Translations under genes and position numbers: made by a program | Shown: positions 26,574-36,622 of the stretch, piece by piece | Layout: each line of letters begins with the position of its first letter | How positions within the stretch are numbered: position 1 is the first letter of the stretch | DNA from: Calothrix sp. NIES-3974 | Lineage (GTDB): Bacteria > Cyanobacteriota > Cyanobacteriia > Cyanobacteriales > Nostocaceae | NCBI RefSeq assembly: GCF_002368395.1 | Contig: NZ_AP018254.1 | Coordinates: forward strand, 4,588,001 to 4,652,000 | DNA length: 64,000 bases | Direction: 5' to 3' | Notes under the pieces: generated by a model | What the model saw: only the letters and a program-made list of their open reading frames with translations | Told to the model about the DNA's origin: nothing | Databases searched by the model: none

Positions 26574-28574
26574 ATGAATAAATTTTCACTGCACGCGCCA
26601 TTTGCACCGACAGGAGATCAACCGAGTGCGATCGCCCAATTGGTAAAATCAGTTCGTGCCAACCATCGTTATCAGACGCTGTTAGGTGCAACGGGTACAG
26701 GTAAAACCTTTACAATTGCCTCTGTGATTGAACAGCTAGGAAGACCGACTTTAGTATTAGCCCATAATAAAACCCTTGCCGCCCAGTTGTGTAATGAACT
26801 GCGGGAGTTTTTTCCCCACAATGCGGTGGAATATTTTGTTAGTTACTACGATTATTATCAACCGGAAGCCTATATACCCGTCAGTGACACCTATATTGAA
26901 AAAACTGCCTCCATTAACGACGAAATAGATATGTTACGACATTCAGCAACGCGATCGCTGTTTGAACGTCGGGATGTAATTGTGGTTGCTTCCATTAGTT
27001 GTATTTACGGTTTGGGAATGCCATCTGAATACCTCAAAGCAGCCATTCCGCTACAAGTGGGGATGGAGGTAGACCCACGGGAAGTAATCAAAAGTCTGGT
27101 TGCGGTTCAATATAGCCGTAACGATGTGGAAATGGGACGGGGACGGTTTCGGGTACGGGGAGATGTGTTAGAAATTGGTCCAGCCTACGAAGATCGAATT
27201 ATTCGGGTGGAATTTTTTGGAGACGAAATCGACGCAATTCGCTACATTGACCCTGTAACGGGGGAAATATTACAAAGTTTATCCGCCTTGAATTTATATC
27301 CAGCTCGCCATTTTGTCACCCCAGAGGAGCGGTTAGAAGCTGCTTGTGAGGATATTGCCACCGAATTAAAACAGCATAAACTAGAATTGGAACAAGCTAA
27401 CAAGCTATTGGAAGCCCAACGCATTGATCAACGCACCCGCTACGATTTGGAAATGCTACGGGAAGTAGGTTACTGTAACGGAGTCGAGAATTATTCCCGC
27501 CATCTTGCTGGTAGACAAGCGGGAGAACCCCCAGAATGTTTAATTGATTATTTTCCCGATGACTGGTTACTGGTAATTGATGAATCCCATGTCACCGTAC
27601 CCCAAATTCGGGGGATGTATAACGGTGATCAAGCCAGAAAAAAAGTCTTGATTGAGCATGGCTTTCGATTACCCAGTGCAGCCGATAACCGTCCCCTGAA
27701 AGCAGAGGAATTTTGGCAAAAGGTAAATCAATGTATCTTTGTTTCTGCCACACCGGGAACATGGGAGTTGGAAGTGTCTGGTGCTAATATCGCCGAGCAA
27801 ATCATTCGTCCCACGGGAGTAGTTGACCCAGAAATTATTGTTCGTCCCACGGAAGGACAGGTGGATGATTTATTAGCAGAAATTCAAGACCGGGTAAAGC
27901 GGGAAGAGCGCGTACTAATTACAACTTTAACCAAAAGAATGGCGGAGGATTTAACTGAGTATTTACAGGAGCATAGTATTCGTGTCCGTTATTTACACTC
28001 AGAAATTAACTCGATTCAACGAATTGAGATTATTCAAGATTTACGGGATGGTAATTTTGATGTCTTGGTTGGTGTAAATTTATTGCGGGAAGGTTTAGAT
28101 TTACCGGAAGTTTCCCTAGTGGCAATTTTAGATGCAGATAAGGAAGGCTTTTTACGCGCAGAAAGGTCGCTGATCCAAACCATCGGTCGTGCAGCACGTC
28201 ACGTTCGTGGACAGGCAATTATGTACGCTGATAACCTCACCGATAGCATGTTAAAAGCAATTGAGGAAACCGAACGTCGGCGCAACATTCAAATTGCCTA
28301 TAACCAAAAACACGGAATTACACCCCAACCCATTACCAAGAAAAAATCCACGAACGCCATTTTATCTTTCCTAGAAGTATCACGGCGTTTAAACGCTCAA
28401 GAACTGCAAGTAGTGGAAGAACATCTTGACGCAGTTCCCCTAGAAAATATTCCCGATTTAATTCAACAATTAGAAACACAAATGAAAACAGCCGCCAAGA
28501 ACTTAGAATTTGAAGCAGCAGCAAAATTCCGAGACCAAATTAAGCAACTGCGAGATAAATTAGTGGGGAAATAA
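26574..28574 (+). CDS. uvrB: Excinuclease ABC subunit B (UvrB)
   Basis: Nucleotide excision repair helicase-like subunit that loads at damage with UvrA and positions UvrC. Walker A '[10 protein letters not shown]' lies near residue 38. The damage-binding beta-hairpin region '[12 protein letters not shown]' lies near residue 92. The helicase motifs 'LVIDESHV' and '[12 protein letters not shown]' follow. A C-terminal UVR domain ('[18 protein letters not shown]') contacts UvrC. Length is 666 aa, standard. ATG at 26574. No other uvr gene is nearby. Confidence 0.97.
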   Translation: MNKFSLHAPFAPTGDQPSAIAQLVKSVRANHRYQTLLGATGTGKTFTIASVIEQLGRPTLVLAHNKTLAAQLCNELREFFPHNAVEYFVSYYDYYQPEAYIPVSDTYIEKTASINDEIDMLRHSATRSLFERRDVIVVASISCIYGLGMPSEYLKAAIPLQVGMEVDPREVIKSLVAVQYSRNDVEMGRGRFRVRGDVLEIGPAYEDRIIRVEFFGDEIDAIRYIDPVTGEILQSLSALNLYPARHFVTPEERLEAACEDIATELKQHKLELEQANKLLEAQRIDQRTRYDLEMLREVGYCNGVENYSRHLAGRQAGEPPECLIDYFPDDWLLVIDESHVTVPQIRGMYNGDQARKKVLIEHGFRLPSAADNRPLKAEEFWQKVNQCIFVSATPGTWELEVSGANIAEQIIRPTGVVDPEIIVRPTEGQVDDLLAEIQDRVKREERVLITTLTKRMAEDLTEYLQEHSIRVRYLHSEINSIQRIEIIQDLRDGNFDVLVGVNLLREGLDLPEVSLVAILDADKEGFLRAERSLIQTIGRAARHVRGQAIMYADNLTDSMLKAIEETERRRNIQIAYNQKHGITPQPITKKKSTNAILSFLEVSRRLNAQELQVVEEHLDAVPLENIPDLIQQLETQMKTAAKNLEFEAAAKFRDQIKQLRDKLVGK

Positions 28575-29662
28575 ATACAAGGTAGAGAATGCAGAATCAA
28601 AACTAGTAGTCTGACGCATTTAAATTAGGAGCATTGCTGAATACAAATATGAATTGAAATTTTGACGTTATGTAGAGACGTAGCGATGCTACGTCTCTAC
28701 GGTGATTTGGGTTTCAATACAAAATGTAAACAATTGTAATTCCTATCCAAATACAGCAACGCCATTGTTTTCATACATCAAATCAGCCACGCACGTTAAT
28801 TAAAAAAAAACTTGCCGAAATGGCAACATTTTCCCGTCAGCCTTCGTTATCTTCATTGGGAAGTTGCAGGATTTCTGGTTTGAGTTGGTAATTACTAATT
28901 CACAATTCATTCATTACCCACTATCCTGGGATTGAATGCCTGTAACCTTTGAATCGTCAACTCCATTTCTTGAGTCTGGGTCGTCTACCTGCCCATTCAT
29001 CTGTTATCTGCCTGCAACTAGTACCACATTTCCAAACAATCAGAACTACCAATCTTGATATATAGTACCAATTCTATGGTTTAGTTTTGCAAAATTAATG
29101 CTACTGTAAAAACAGTCCACCAGTCCCGGATGGATTCACTGTTACAACATTTCCTGTTAACCAGTATTGGAACTATAGCAAGATTCTCGACAAGTGAGGT
29201 GCAACCTCCCCATTCCCAACTAGGATGCAAATCCTTGCTCACAGTGCAAATACAGATGGATGGGTAGAGATTTTAACGAAAAAAAATCATATTTTATGAT
29301 ATATGTAACTTTTCTGCACTTGACTTCTATCCAAATTAATTTAGTCTTATAGAGGATCTATCTTTTGGCAGATAGAAAAGTGATACAGAATCCAAACCAA
29401 TGCCCAAAAGGGTCAAGACAACCAATGGAAAAATTAAAGTTTCCTAAAAGTTTCCTGGCCATGTCGGATATTCCTGATGCTCAAAGTGAATGTTTTGATA
29501 CGACAGTAACTTTGCAAATGGCATACCTTAGACTAGGTAGTCTTCTAGAGGGCAAAATCATTAACTGGAATTTGTAATATATAGTTTACAATACCAGTTC
29601 GTGAGAGAATCTAAAGAAAATATAAAAGCACATACCTTCACATTGGTGTTAGGAGGACACAA
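28575..29662. other. 1.1-kb intergenic region
   Basis: Bases 28672-28700 are a GTAGAGACGTAGCGATGCTACGTCTCTAC palindrome, placed after uvrB. A 70-codon frame (29365-29577, TTG start; inner ATG at 29425) encodes no recognisable domain and has no clear ribosome-binding site. It ends 85 bp before the DUF1815 gene, so it may be leader sequence. The rest shows nothing I can name. Confidence 0.5.
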
Positions 29663-30010
29663 GTGTTTTTACGATTAGCACAACAACATCGACAATTCGT
29701 CCAGGATTTGGTTATGAACCTCCAAGCCTTGGCAATCGTACTGGAAAGACGCGGCTATTTGGCTTCTTGCTATACCTGCGGAGACCAGATGAATAGCGCA
29801 TCTTTCATGGTGAGTCTAGGAGAGAATCATTTGATTCGCTTTTTAGTCTCTGACTACGGAATCACCTGGACAGAGATGCGTGATGACCGGGAACTCATGA
29901 AACTGGAGGGTGCGGAAGCAGTTAATCAGTTACAGGAGTTAGCTAATATTGCCAAGCATTCAATGCAGGCAAATTCGACCAATAAAGTCCTATTAGCCAA
30001 ACGGGTATAG
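29663..30010 (+). CDS. DUF1815 family protein
   Basis: Small soluble protein of 115 aa found in cyanobacteria, with no known function. Its core 'MFLRLAQQHRQFVQDLVMNL' and 'CYTCGDQMNSASFMVSLGEN' are typical of DUF1815. The GTG at 29663 is chosen because TTAGGAGGACACAA immediately upstream is an excellent ribosome-binding site and homology begins there. Two cysteines in 'SCYTCG' might bind metal or form a disulfide, though this is speculation. It stands alone. Confidence 0.82.
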   Translation: MFLRLAQQHRQFVQDLVMNLQALAIVLERRGYLASCYTCGDQMNSASFMVSLGENHLIRFLVSDYGITWTEMRDDRELMKLEGAEAVNQLQELANIAKHSMQANSTNKVLLAKRV

Positions 30011-30428
30011 GGGTTTGCATGTGCTGAGGAACGCCAAAGTCCATGATATATTTGTATCAGGTTCAGATAGGGGAATACTAATTGCTAGTTGTGGAATGGT
30101 TTTACCTGAAGCAATTGGCCTTTAGTTATCACCCCGGAACGACTGAAAAAGTGTATTTTTGAATCTCTGGATTTTTACGTTTCTGGCATTGTGCAACCAG
30201 TTATAGCTAGATGTATCCAAAAATTTTTACTATCTTAATTGAGAATTTTTTCTACTTTTCATTTTGCACGCACCGGAATCAGTTAGCCTATCAGTTGTTG
30301 GATAAACCAAGCTTTTAGTGTGGATGGTTCATGTTTCAGGTCAACAGTCAACCAGCCACAGCAGAAACATATCAGTACGTGAAGTATAGCTCACTGCTTG
30401 CAATCTAATTTTGTATTATTTATTAATT
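30011..30428. other. Intergenic region
   Basis: 418 bp, no gene, repeat or clear hairpin recognised. Confidence 0.4.
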
Positions 30429-31349
30429 TCAAAGCGAAATCGATTTGCCTGTTGAGTCAATCATTAATCGCAGCGTTGATAAACCCAGAATAATTAGAAA
30501 AAGTACCAGTCCAATTGTACAGCCATAGCTAATTTCCAGATTGCTAAAAGCCTGTTCATAGAGATAATAAACTATAGTTTTTGAACTATTGAGGGGACCA
30601 CCCTGGGTCATGATGTACACCTCTTCAAATACCTTGCTTGCGGAAATCGCAGAAATCACAGCAACTAGGGCTAAATAGGGTCTCATCAACGGTAAAGTAA
30701 TATCCCAGTGTTTGCGTACACCATCTGAACCGTCAATGGCAGCAGCTTCGTAGATATCGCCAGGAATGGCTTGTAAACCAGCTAAATAGATGACCATGTA
30801 ATATCCTAATCCTTTCCAGATAGTGACTGCCATGACGCTAAAAATGGCTAGATTGGGGTCAGTTAACCAAGGGATAGGTTCCCGAATGAAACCAAAGTAT
30901 TTGAGAAGCTGATTCAGTAATCCATTCTCTGCGTATAGCCAGTTCCAGGTAATTCCAGCCACAACCATCGAAATAATGACAGGGGTGTAAATTGCCGCGC
31001 GATACCAAGAAATACCACGTAGTCGTTGATTAAGAAGAATCGCTAATCCTAAAGGGACAATGACGAGAATTGGAACAACAACCACTAGAAATAACACCGT
31101 ATTACCCAAAGTTTGCCAGAATACCTGATCATTCCACAGACGGATAAAATTATTCAGTCCAATCCATTGGGCAGATTGGGGAGACCTAATGTCATCAATG
31201 CGGACGAATGTGAGGTAAAATGCCTGGAGGGCGGGAATAAATACCGCGAATGTGAGGATAAATAGGGCTGGGAATAGGAATAAATAGGGGGTTAAACGGG
31301 ATAAAATAGGAGATTGGGGATTGAGCCATTTGGGTAGGTGAGTATGCAT
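30429..31349 (-). CDS. ABC sugar transporter permease (MalF/UgpA type)
   Basis: Inner membrane permease of a carbohydrate ABC importer, about 306 aa with six transmembrane segments. The cytoplasmic EAA loop 'EAAAIDGSDGVRKHWDITLP', which docks the ATPase, is intact near residue 200. The family-typical 'FLFPALFILTFAVFIPAL' opens the first helix. The ATG at 31349 ('MHTHLPKW') is preferred to 31367, though both are possible. No binding protein, second permease or ATPase is adjacent, so its partners must be elsewhere. The substrate is unknown. Confidence 0.88.
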   Translation of the reverse strand: MHTHLPKWLNPQSPILSRLTPYLFLFPALFILTFAVFIPALQAFYLTFVRIDDIRSPQSAQWIGLNNFIRLWNDQVFWQTLGNTVLFLVVVVPILVIVPLGLAILLNQRLRGISWYRAAIYTPVIISMVVAGITWNWLYAENGLLNQLLKYFGFIREPIPWLTDPNLAIFSVMAVTIWKGLGYYMVIYLAGLQAIPGDIYEAAAIDGSDGVRKHWDITLPLMRPYLALVAVISAISASKVFEEVYIMTQGGPLNSSKTIVYYLYEQAFSNLEISYGCTIGLVLFLIILGLSTLRLMIDSTGKSISL

Positions 31350-31528
31350 GGGTAGGGAAGACCGCAAAACAAAAAAATATCACAGCAGCATTTTATATTA
31401 CTTATACTCTTTTTAATTTAGTCTTACCTGTCTGTTGGACACAATTACAATCGAAAAAACCTTCTTTGCCCATCGGAACTCACTCCTTACTTACTCTGTA
31501 TTCAACGAGGATCGGAAATTACAGCTTT

Positions 31529-32086
31529 ATGATTAAACTATATGGAGCAGCTCGCAGTCGAGCAACTATTGTCCGTTGGTATCTAGAAGAGCTTAATCTG
31601 GAGTATGAAGAAATTAACCTAGACATGCAAGCAGGAGAACATCGCCAACCAGCATACTTGGAAATTAATCCGATGGGTAAAGTTCCAGCCATTGTGGATG
31701 GTGAGTTGAAACTATGGGAATCGGGAGCGATTTTGTTGTACCTTGCTGATAAATATGGTCAGCCGCAACAAACACCCGCAGAAAGAGCGATCGCAGCGCA
31801 ATGGGTTTTATTTGCAAATGCAACACTCGGACCAGGAATTTTTATCGAAGCCAATCGGGAACGGGAAATGCCAAAATTGATGGGTGCTTTAAATGGGATT
31901 TTGAGTCAGCAACCCTATTTAACTGGCGAGGAGTTTACCGTTGCGGATGTGGCTGTTGGCTCCTATTTAAGCTATATTCCCCTCATGTTACAACTGGATT
32001 TGAGTGGATATCCAGCAGTGGAAAATTACATGAAAACAATTGCCGCACGTCCTGCATTTCAGAAAGCTTTTGCAAATCGCGGGTAG
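31529..32086 (+). CDS. Glutathione S-transferase, short cyanobacterial type
   Basis: 185-aa GST. The thioredoxin-like N-terminal domain has 'MIKLYGAARSRATIVRWYLE', with Ser or Arg near residues 10-11 in place of a catalytic Tyr, and 'NPMGKVPAIVDGELKLWESG', where the cis-Pro and the glutathione gamma-glutamyl-binding E-S lie. The alpha-helical C-terminal domain is short ('EEFTVADVAVGSYLSYIPLM'). Length and sequence suggest the chi-like class of cyanobacteria. The ATG at 31529 marks the start of the fold; the in-frame 31466 start would add 21 unrelated residues. Confidence 0.88.
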   Translation: MIKLYGAARSRATIVRWYLEELNLEYEEINLDMQAGEHRQPAYLEINPMGKVPAIVDGELKLWESGAILLYLADKYGQPQQTPAERAIAAQWVLFANATLGPGIFIEANREREMPKLMGALNGILSQQPYLTGEEFTVADVAVGSYLSYIPLMLQLDLSGYPAVENYMKTIAARPAFQKAFANRG

Positions 32087-32488
32087 TACTCCACCAGATT
32101 CATCATATTAATTTTGATGGGTTAAAGTGAGTTAGATGAGTTATCAAAACAGAAACTATTGTCCAGCAATATTTGTGGAAAATAGAAGTTTTTAAAAACC
32201 TCTTAGTACTCCATGTCATTAATTTTGATGGGTTAGGAAAGGTTCGTAGTAGCGCTAGTCTACGACAACCCTGCGGGTATAGCGCCCTTACCTTAACACT
32301 TTTTCTATACTAGAGCCACTACTACGAACCCATCAGAACTACTAATGACACAGACCACTAGGAAAATGGATGGTGTATCTTTAACATAGGTTGCCCCAGC
32401 ATCATTATTTAAACTGTTTGCGTTGCGGTCAGAGACGTGGAGACGCTATATATTGCGTCTCCACTTTCTCTTGCTCAATTCAGTGAAT
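32087..32488. repeat. Intergenic region with a nested inverted repeat
   Basis: Arms near 32212-32251 and 32318-32354 (TGTCATTA, TGATGGGTT, CGTAGTAG) form an imperfect inverted repeat. It encloses 32247-32284, which is the inverse of 9906-9943. Another copy of ATTAATTTTGATGGGTTA lies at 32108-32125. Bases 32438-32463 are a TGGAGACGC/GCGTCTCCA palindrome close to the end of the methyltransferase gene. Confidence 0.6.
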
Positions 32489-33367
32489 TTATCTTGATAA
32501 TTGCCACAGTTGAATTTCATAACATAAATGACGATCAAAAATTTTCCGTGCAGCTAATCCTTCCGTAATTGGTTGCTCCAACCAACGTTTGTATGCCCAA
32601 TTTGCAAGGGTATATAGGGGTGGGACAGCGATTTTTAACACATCCGCGATATACTTTCCTGTAGTTAGTCCGAACCTCTGAAAGTTATCGACACATAAAT
32701 CAATTGTTGGTGCAATGTTTTGGGAAATATCTTCTGATTTTACTAGGGTAAAACCGGCTGTTTCTAGGGCTTTTTGTAGCTCTTGTTTGAGGTGACAATT
32801 AGAGAAAATACCCTTTTGATATTCCTTGTCTTTTCGCATCATATCCGCTAGTAATAGATAGCCGTTATGAGCTAATAGACAAGATGTACCCTGGACTAAA
32901 TCATTGACAGCAACATACTGACTACTTTCGCTAAATAGGATTAAACCGTAGGATTTAGTGGCGGTAAAATCTTCAAAGCGACTCAAATGAAAAGGTATCT
33001 TACCTTGGGTCTTCTCAATAAACTTGGCTCCTTGAAGCGGGTCTGGTGCTAACCCCTCCACAATAAAATCCTCATCAGGACGAGAACTAGAAATGCGATC
33101 GCACAAATATTTCGTATTTCCCCCGATACCACAACCCACATCTAGTACAGATGTTACTCCTGTTGGGATAAAACTCATTAGCTTCATCGAATAAGCTTCC
33201 TGAGCTACTCGTAAGCGAGTAATAGTCAATTCCTCTCCTGGAGCAGGTAGTTCTTCCCAATATCCGTAATGCAGAAAATCAGAATTCGTCAATCCGGTAT
33301 AGTAGTCGATCGCGGCATTTTGGTAGCGAGTCGCCTTGGGAATTTGAATTGACTTGGGGCTTTGCAT
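32489..33367 (-). CDS. SAM-dependent methyltransferase
   Basis: 292-aa class I methyltransferase. The SAM motif I is 'SVLDVGCGIGGNTKYL', near residue 71, with an acidic residue in motif II ('EGLAPDP'). The N-terminal 'YYTGLTNSDFLHYGYWEE' resembles the tocopherol/small-molecule C-methyltransferase group. No hydrophobic anchor is evident. The substrate cannot be predicted. It is 250 bp from a Fur-like box on its 5' side, so iron control is possible but unproven. Confidence 0.82.
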   Translation of the reverse strand: MQSPKSIQIPKATRYQNAAIDYYTGLTNSDFLHYGYWEELPAPGEELTITRLRVAQEAYSMKLMSFIPTGVTSVLDVGCGIGGNTKYLCDRISSSRPDEDFIVEGLAPDPLQGAKFIEKTQGKIPFHLSRFEDFTATKSYGLILFSESSQYVAVNDLVQGTSCLLAHNGYLLLADMMRKDKEYQKGIFSNCHLKQELQKALETAGFTLVKSEDISQNIAPTIDLCVDNFQRFGLTTGKYIADVLKIAVPPLYTLANWAYKRWLEQPITEGLAARKIFDRHLCYEIQLWQLSR

Positions 33368-33998
33368 GGAGATTCCAGGTGAATTAGGTAAATACTATCA
33401 CACATCCTTTCCCCAAATTTCTATCTACATCTGATACTTTTTCCTAAGTATTGTGTCGGACTTGACCAACTTTATATTTACCACCCCAAACAATCCAGAG
33501 CAAACTTGATTTATCCCAGTCTTAAAATTCAATCAAAAAATTTAGGAAAAGGGTTGATTAATCATAGGGGTTTCTGTTAGTATAGGAATAAGGCTCCAAG
33601 TGATTAATATACATTAACAATGATAATGATAATCACTCGTAGGATTGCAACTCGCTCTGCGTAAGCCTTTGAGGAGCAAAGGACTAGAGGTAACACCCAG
33701 TCTTGAGTGGTATTTCAAGCACAAGCAATGAACATTTTTTGGTGAATGTTGGAGGGAGAAGCCTTCGCACCGGATTTGATGGCGAGACTCTAGGGGAGTC
33801 GCTACGCGATTCGCAAGCGACGATTTCGCTCAGATAGACTTGAAAATTCCCGTTTTCCATCTCGTTCGCGCAGCGTAGCGTTGATTATACATTGGCTAAA
33901 ACCTTTGAAATTTCAAGATTTAGTCTCGAAATTGTATCAAAGCCGTCCTCAGAGAACCTCGCTTTAGACCCATCGATGAAGGTAAATAAGTAAATAAC
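33368..33998. other. Intergenic region with a Fur-like box and degenerate repeats
   Basis: 631 bp without a convincing gene. It holds the Fur-like site at 33622-33640 and, from about 33740 to 33885, short GCTACGCGATTCGC- and GCAGCGTAGCG-type repeats common in filamentous cyanobacteria. Confidence 0.5.
33622..33640. promoter_or_regulatory. Putative Fur box
   Basis: GATAATGATAATCACTCGT matches the 19-bp consensus GATAATGATAATCATTATC at 15 of 19 positions, with all mismatches in the last five bases. The preceding AATGATAATGAT continues the hexamer pattern. The closest gene it could control is the methyltransferase starting at 33367 on the minus strand; no gene starts to the right. Confidence 0.5.
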
Positions 33999-35132
33999 CT
34001 ATGCTGCTTGGGAAGTTTGGGAATAAACGACTTGACGATAGAACGATTGTAGCTGCTTAGTTGCAGCACTCCATCCCCAGCGTTCCGCCTCGGCACGGGC
34101 ATTTTGTCGAATTGTCTCCCGTTGTTGACTTGATTCTAATAGTTGGCGGGTAGCAGCGATCGCACCCGTATCACCGGTTTCTGGGTCAAACAAATAACCA
34201 TTTACCCCATCGGTAACGATATCGGGAATACCCCCAGAACGTGCTGCAACCACTGGACATCCCGCAGCCATTGCTTCTAATAGAACTAACCCCAAAGTTT
34301 CCGTACGGGATGGGAAAATAAAGGCATCAGCACTGGCAAAGGCTGCACCCAATTCTAAACCTTGGAGATAACCGACAAAATGGGTATTTGTACCTTCAAA
34401 ATGTTTTTCCAGAGTTTGACGGTGGGGACCATCTCCCACCAATGCTAATCTGGCGTTGGGTATGGCTTCTAAAACAGGTTTAATTCGTTCAATTTCCTTT
34501 TCCGCAGATAATCTCCCCACATACAGCAAAATGGGTGCATCTGGATGATTTTGGGATAAACGCGATCGCATTTGCGGACTAGCTAAACCCGGATGAAAGG
34601 TTTCCGTATCCACACCACGTTGCCATAGATCCACCCGTTCAATGCCGTGGCTGCTTAATTCTTCACACATAGCAGTGGAAGTACATAAATTTAATTCTGC
34701 CTGGTTGTGGGCTGCTTTTAACAACTCCCATAAAAAACCCTCCAACATCCCTAAACCGTAATGTTGGAGGTATTGGGGTAAATGGGTATGATAGGAGGCA
34801 ATGAGGGGAATATTTCGGGATTTACTGTGGAAAATACCCGATAACCCTAAAATTGCCGGATTGACAACATGGATAATATCTGGGGCAAACCTATCTACAG
34901 CCTCCCCAATCGATGGACGGGGTAAAGCCATCTTTAACTCTGGATATAACGGTAAAGGGAACCCGGATACACCGTGTATTTTTGCTCCCTTATACTCAGT
35001 TAATCCACCTTCAGGACAAACAACCAGAACCTCGTCACCATTTCGTTGCAGGTGGTCAACAGTGTGACGTAAGCGCGTAACAATACCATCGACCTTGGGT
35101 AAAAATGTTTCAGTAAAAAGGGCGATTCTCAT
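33999..35132 (-). CDS. sqdX: Sulfoquinovosyltransferase SqdX
   Basis: GT4-family glycosyltransferase of 377 aa that transfers sulfoquinovose from UDP-sulfoquinovose to diacylglycerol to make the thylakoid lipid SQDG. The N-terminal 'MRIALFTETFLPKVDGIVTR' and 'SYHTHLPQYLQHYGLGMLEG' are characteristic. The donor-site motif 'PSRTETLGLVLLEAMAAGCP' (E-x7-E) lies near residue 275. Length and these sequences fit cyanobacterial SqdX better than other GT4 enzymes. The partner gene sqdB is not adjacent. ATG at 35132. Confidence 0.88.
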   Translation of the reverse strand: MRIALFTETFLPKVDGIVTRLRHTVDHLQRNGDEVLVVCPEGGLTEYKGAKIHGVSGFPLPLYPELKMALPRPSIGEAVDRFAPDIIHVVNPAILGLSGIFHSKSRNIPLIASYHTHLPQYLQHYGLGMLEGFLWELLKAAHNQAELNLCTSTAMCEELSSHGIERVDLWQRGVDTETFHPGLASPQMRSRLSQNHPDAPILLYVGRLSAEKEIERIKPVLEAIPNARLALVGDGPHRQTLEKHFEGTNTHFVGYLQGLELGAAFASADAFIFPSRTETLGLVLLEAMAAGCPVVAARSGGIPDIVTDGVNGYLFDPETGDTGAIAATRQLLESSQQRETIRQNARAEAERWGWSAATKQLQSFYRQVVYSQTSQAA

Positions 35133-35267
35133 AAGTGCATCAAATTTGAATGTCGGTTATTTGCCACCAGTTGACAGCGATATTGGTTTTAATCTATCGC
35201 TATTCGTCTCCATTGTTGAGGATACCGCTATTTTGACCAAAAAAGCATCCAAAATTTGACTAGCAAT

Positions 35268-35528
35268 TTACCGACGATACACAGGACAAACACGGTAGCG
35301 GTAACGATAACCTCGATAGTAACGATAACGGTAATAACATCGACCGTAACGCACTATTCTCACTCTTCGGGGACGACGATACACCCGACGCACCCGATAG
35401 GTTTGTGCCAGCAAGGGAACATTCCCCTGTAAATCGGTGATTATCCCTGCATTCACTGGCAAAGTTGGCATAAATGCGATCGCACCAGTAGCTAATCCCA
35501 GAACTGTTATTTGGAGTTTTTTCAACAT
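35268..35528 (-). CDS. Small secreted Arg/Tyr-rich protein
   Basis: 86 aa. A signal peptide ('LGLATGAIAFMPTLPVNA', cleaved near residue 27) is followed by a short spacer. The second half is almost wholly Arg and Tyr: from about residue 44, 'YRVRRVYRRPRRVRIVRYGR', then YRY repeats, ending 'YRYRVCPVYRR'. Two cysteines may pair. It is extremely basic and probably binds polyanions such as polysaccharide or nucleic acid outside the membrane; this is inference. No named family is recognised. It is 135 bp upstream of sqdX on the same strand. Confidence 0.72.
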   Translation of the reverse strand: MLKKLQITVLGLATGAIAFMPTLPVNAGIITDLQGNVPLLAQTYRVRRVYRRPRRVRIVRYGRCYYRYRYYRGYRYRYRVCPVYRR

Positions 35529-36622
35529 TCAGTTCTACCCTACCGAAAACTCGATAGGTTCAATTTTACTGATACTTTCAAGAGACGTAGCAATACTACG
35601 TCTCTGGTGTAAAATTTTCAATTTATATTTGTATTCAGTAACACCAAAATTATTCACTTTCATAGGGAGCAGGAAATGGGAAAAAACAGCTTTCGTACCA
35701 TTTCACTCAAATTTTGATACATTTTCTTCCCCTGCTCCCGCAAGCATCCGAAAGCTCCCCGTCAAGTATCAACTCTAAAGTCAAACCATATCAGATATTT
35801 TGGTGTCAGTAGTACATGTAAGCTCTTCTCTGTCTCGATGAGTAAACATAATTTTGCTCAACTGACTTGAAAGTGAGTACGGAGTGGGGGAAAAATCACT
35901 TTCATATATCCTGGTGTACGCAGTTCATGATGACTACTTGTTAATTTTTTGTTGATGCAAAATTTAGTGGACAGATGAACAAGTAGCACAGAACTGGGGA
36001 GCAAAGCGACAAGATTGCTTCCCTGTGACGATGTGGCTTGTACAATAGGGAAACCGAGTTATTTGATGATCCGTGGCCGATAATACTAATGAGGCTGAGG
36101 AAGATTGGGAATTTTTGGGGGAACAACGCATTTGCACTAGCGCTAATAATCGCGGCAAACAAACACATGCAATGGCATTAATCAGGGTGACAATTAAAAT
36201 ATCTAGCCAACCCATGAAACATCACCTCCACAAACTGAATTTTCAACTTTTCCATCTGCTTCACTTTCTGGTAGATGCTTTGCGAATTCGTAATACCCCT
36301 GTGGAGAAGCAAGCTACGTAATTGCAAGTTGCTTCCTCATGGGAAAAACCCACAACCAAACCGGAAAATAGCTCATTCCTATTCCCCACTCCCTCTGGAT
36401 CAAGCAAGTAACTATGAACGTCTTGAACACACCCATTAACTTCCAGAATTACAGAAGTTAACATCATTTAATATCTATGTATTTTTATTTTATCATAGAT
36501 TTTTTGTAATAGATGAAAATAACTGCAAGTGTTATAACTTGAGTTTTAGCAACAGGGAATAGTTAATGGTTATACATACAACCATCTAATTGAAGAGAGT
36601 TTAGACAAAAGGGGTATGAATA
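35529..36622. other. 1.1-kb intergenic region with repeats and one small gene
   Basis: Bases 35581-35605 are an AGAGACGTAG/CTACGTCTCT palindrome. Bases 35697-35740 match 24979-25021. A small ORF with a strong ribosome-binding site lies at 35964-36215. A 68-codon minus-strand frame at 36261-36467 has no recognisable domain. Confidence 0.5.
35964..36215 (-). CDS. Small putative membrane protein
   Basis: 83 codons. The first 30 residues ('MGWLDILIVTLINAIACVCL') form one hydrophobic helix; the rest is polar and Ser/Cys-rich without domain character. The start is supported by GGAGGTGAT six bases before ATG, a near-perfect Shine-Dalgarno sequence. The C-terminal part may be frameshifted or not conserved. 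No family is recognised. Confidence 0.42.
   Translation of the reverse strand: MGWLDILIVTLINAIACVCLPRLLALVQMRCSPKNSQSSSASLVLSATDHQITRFPYCTSHIVTGKQSCRFAPQFCATCSSVH

Noticed and set aside
29365-29577. 70-codon ORF before the DUF1815 gene
   Set aside because: TTG start without Shine-Dalgarno, and no family character; left in the intergenic description.
36261-36467. 68-codon minus-strand ORF
   Set aside because: No ribosome-binding site or domain; cannot be supported as a gene.
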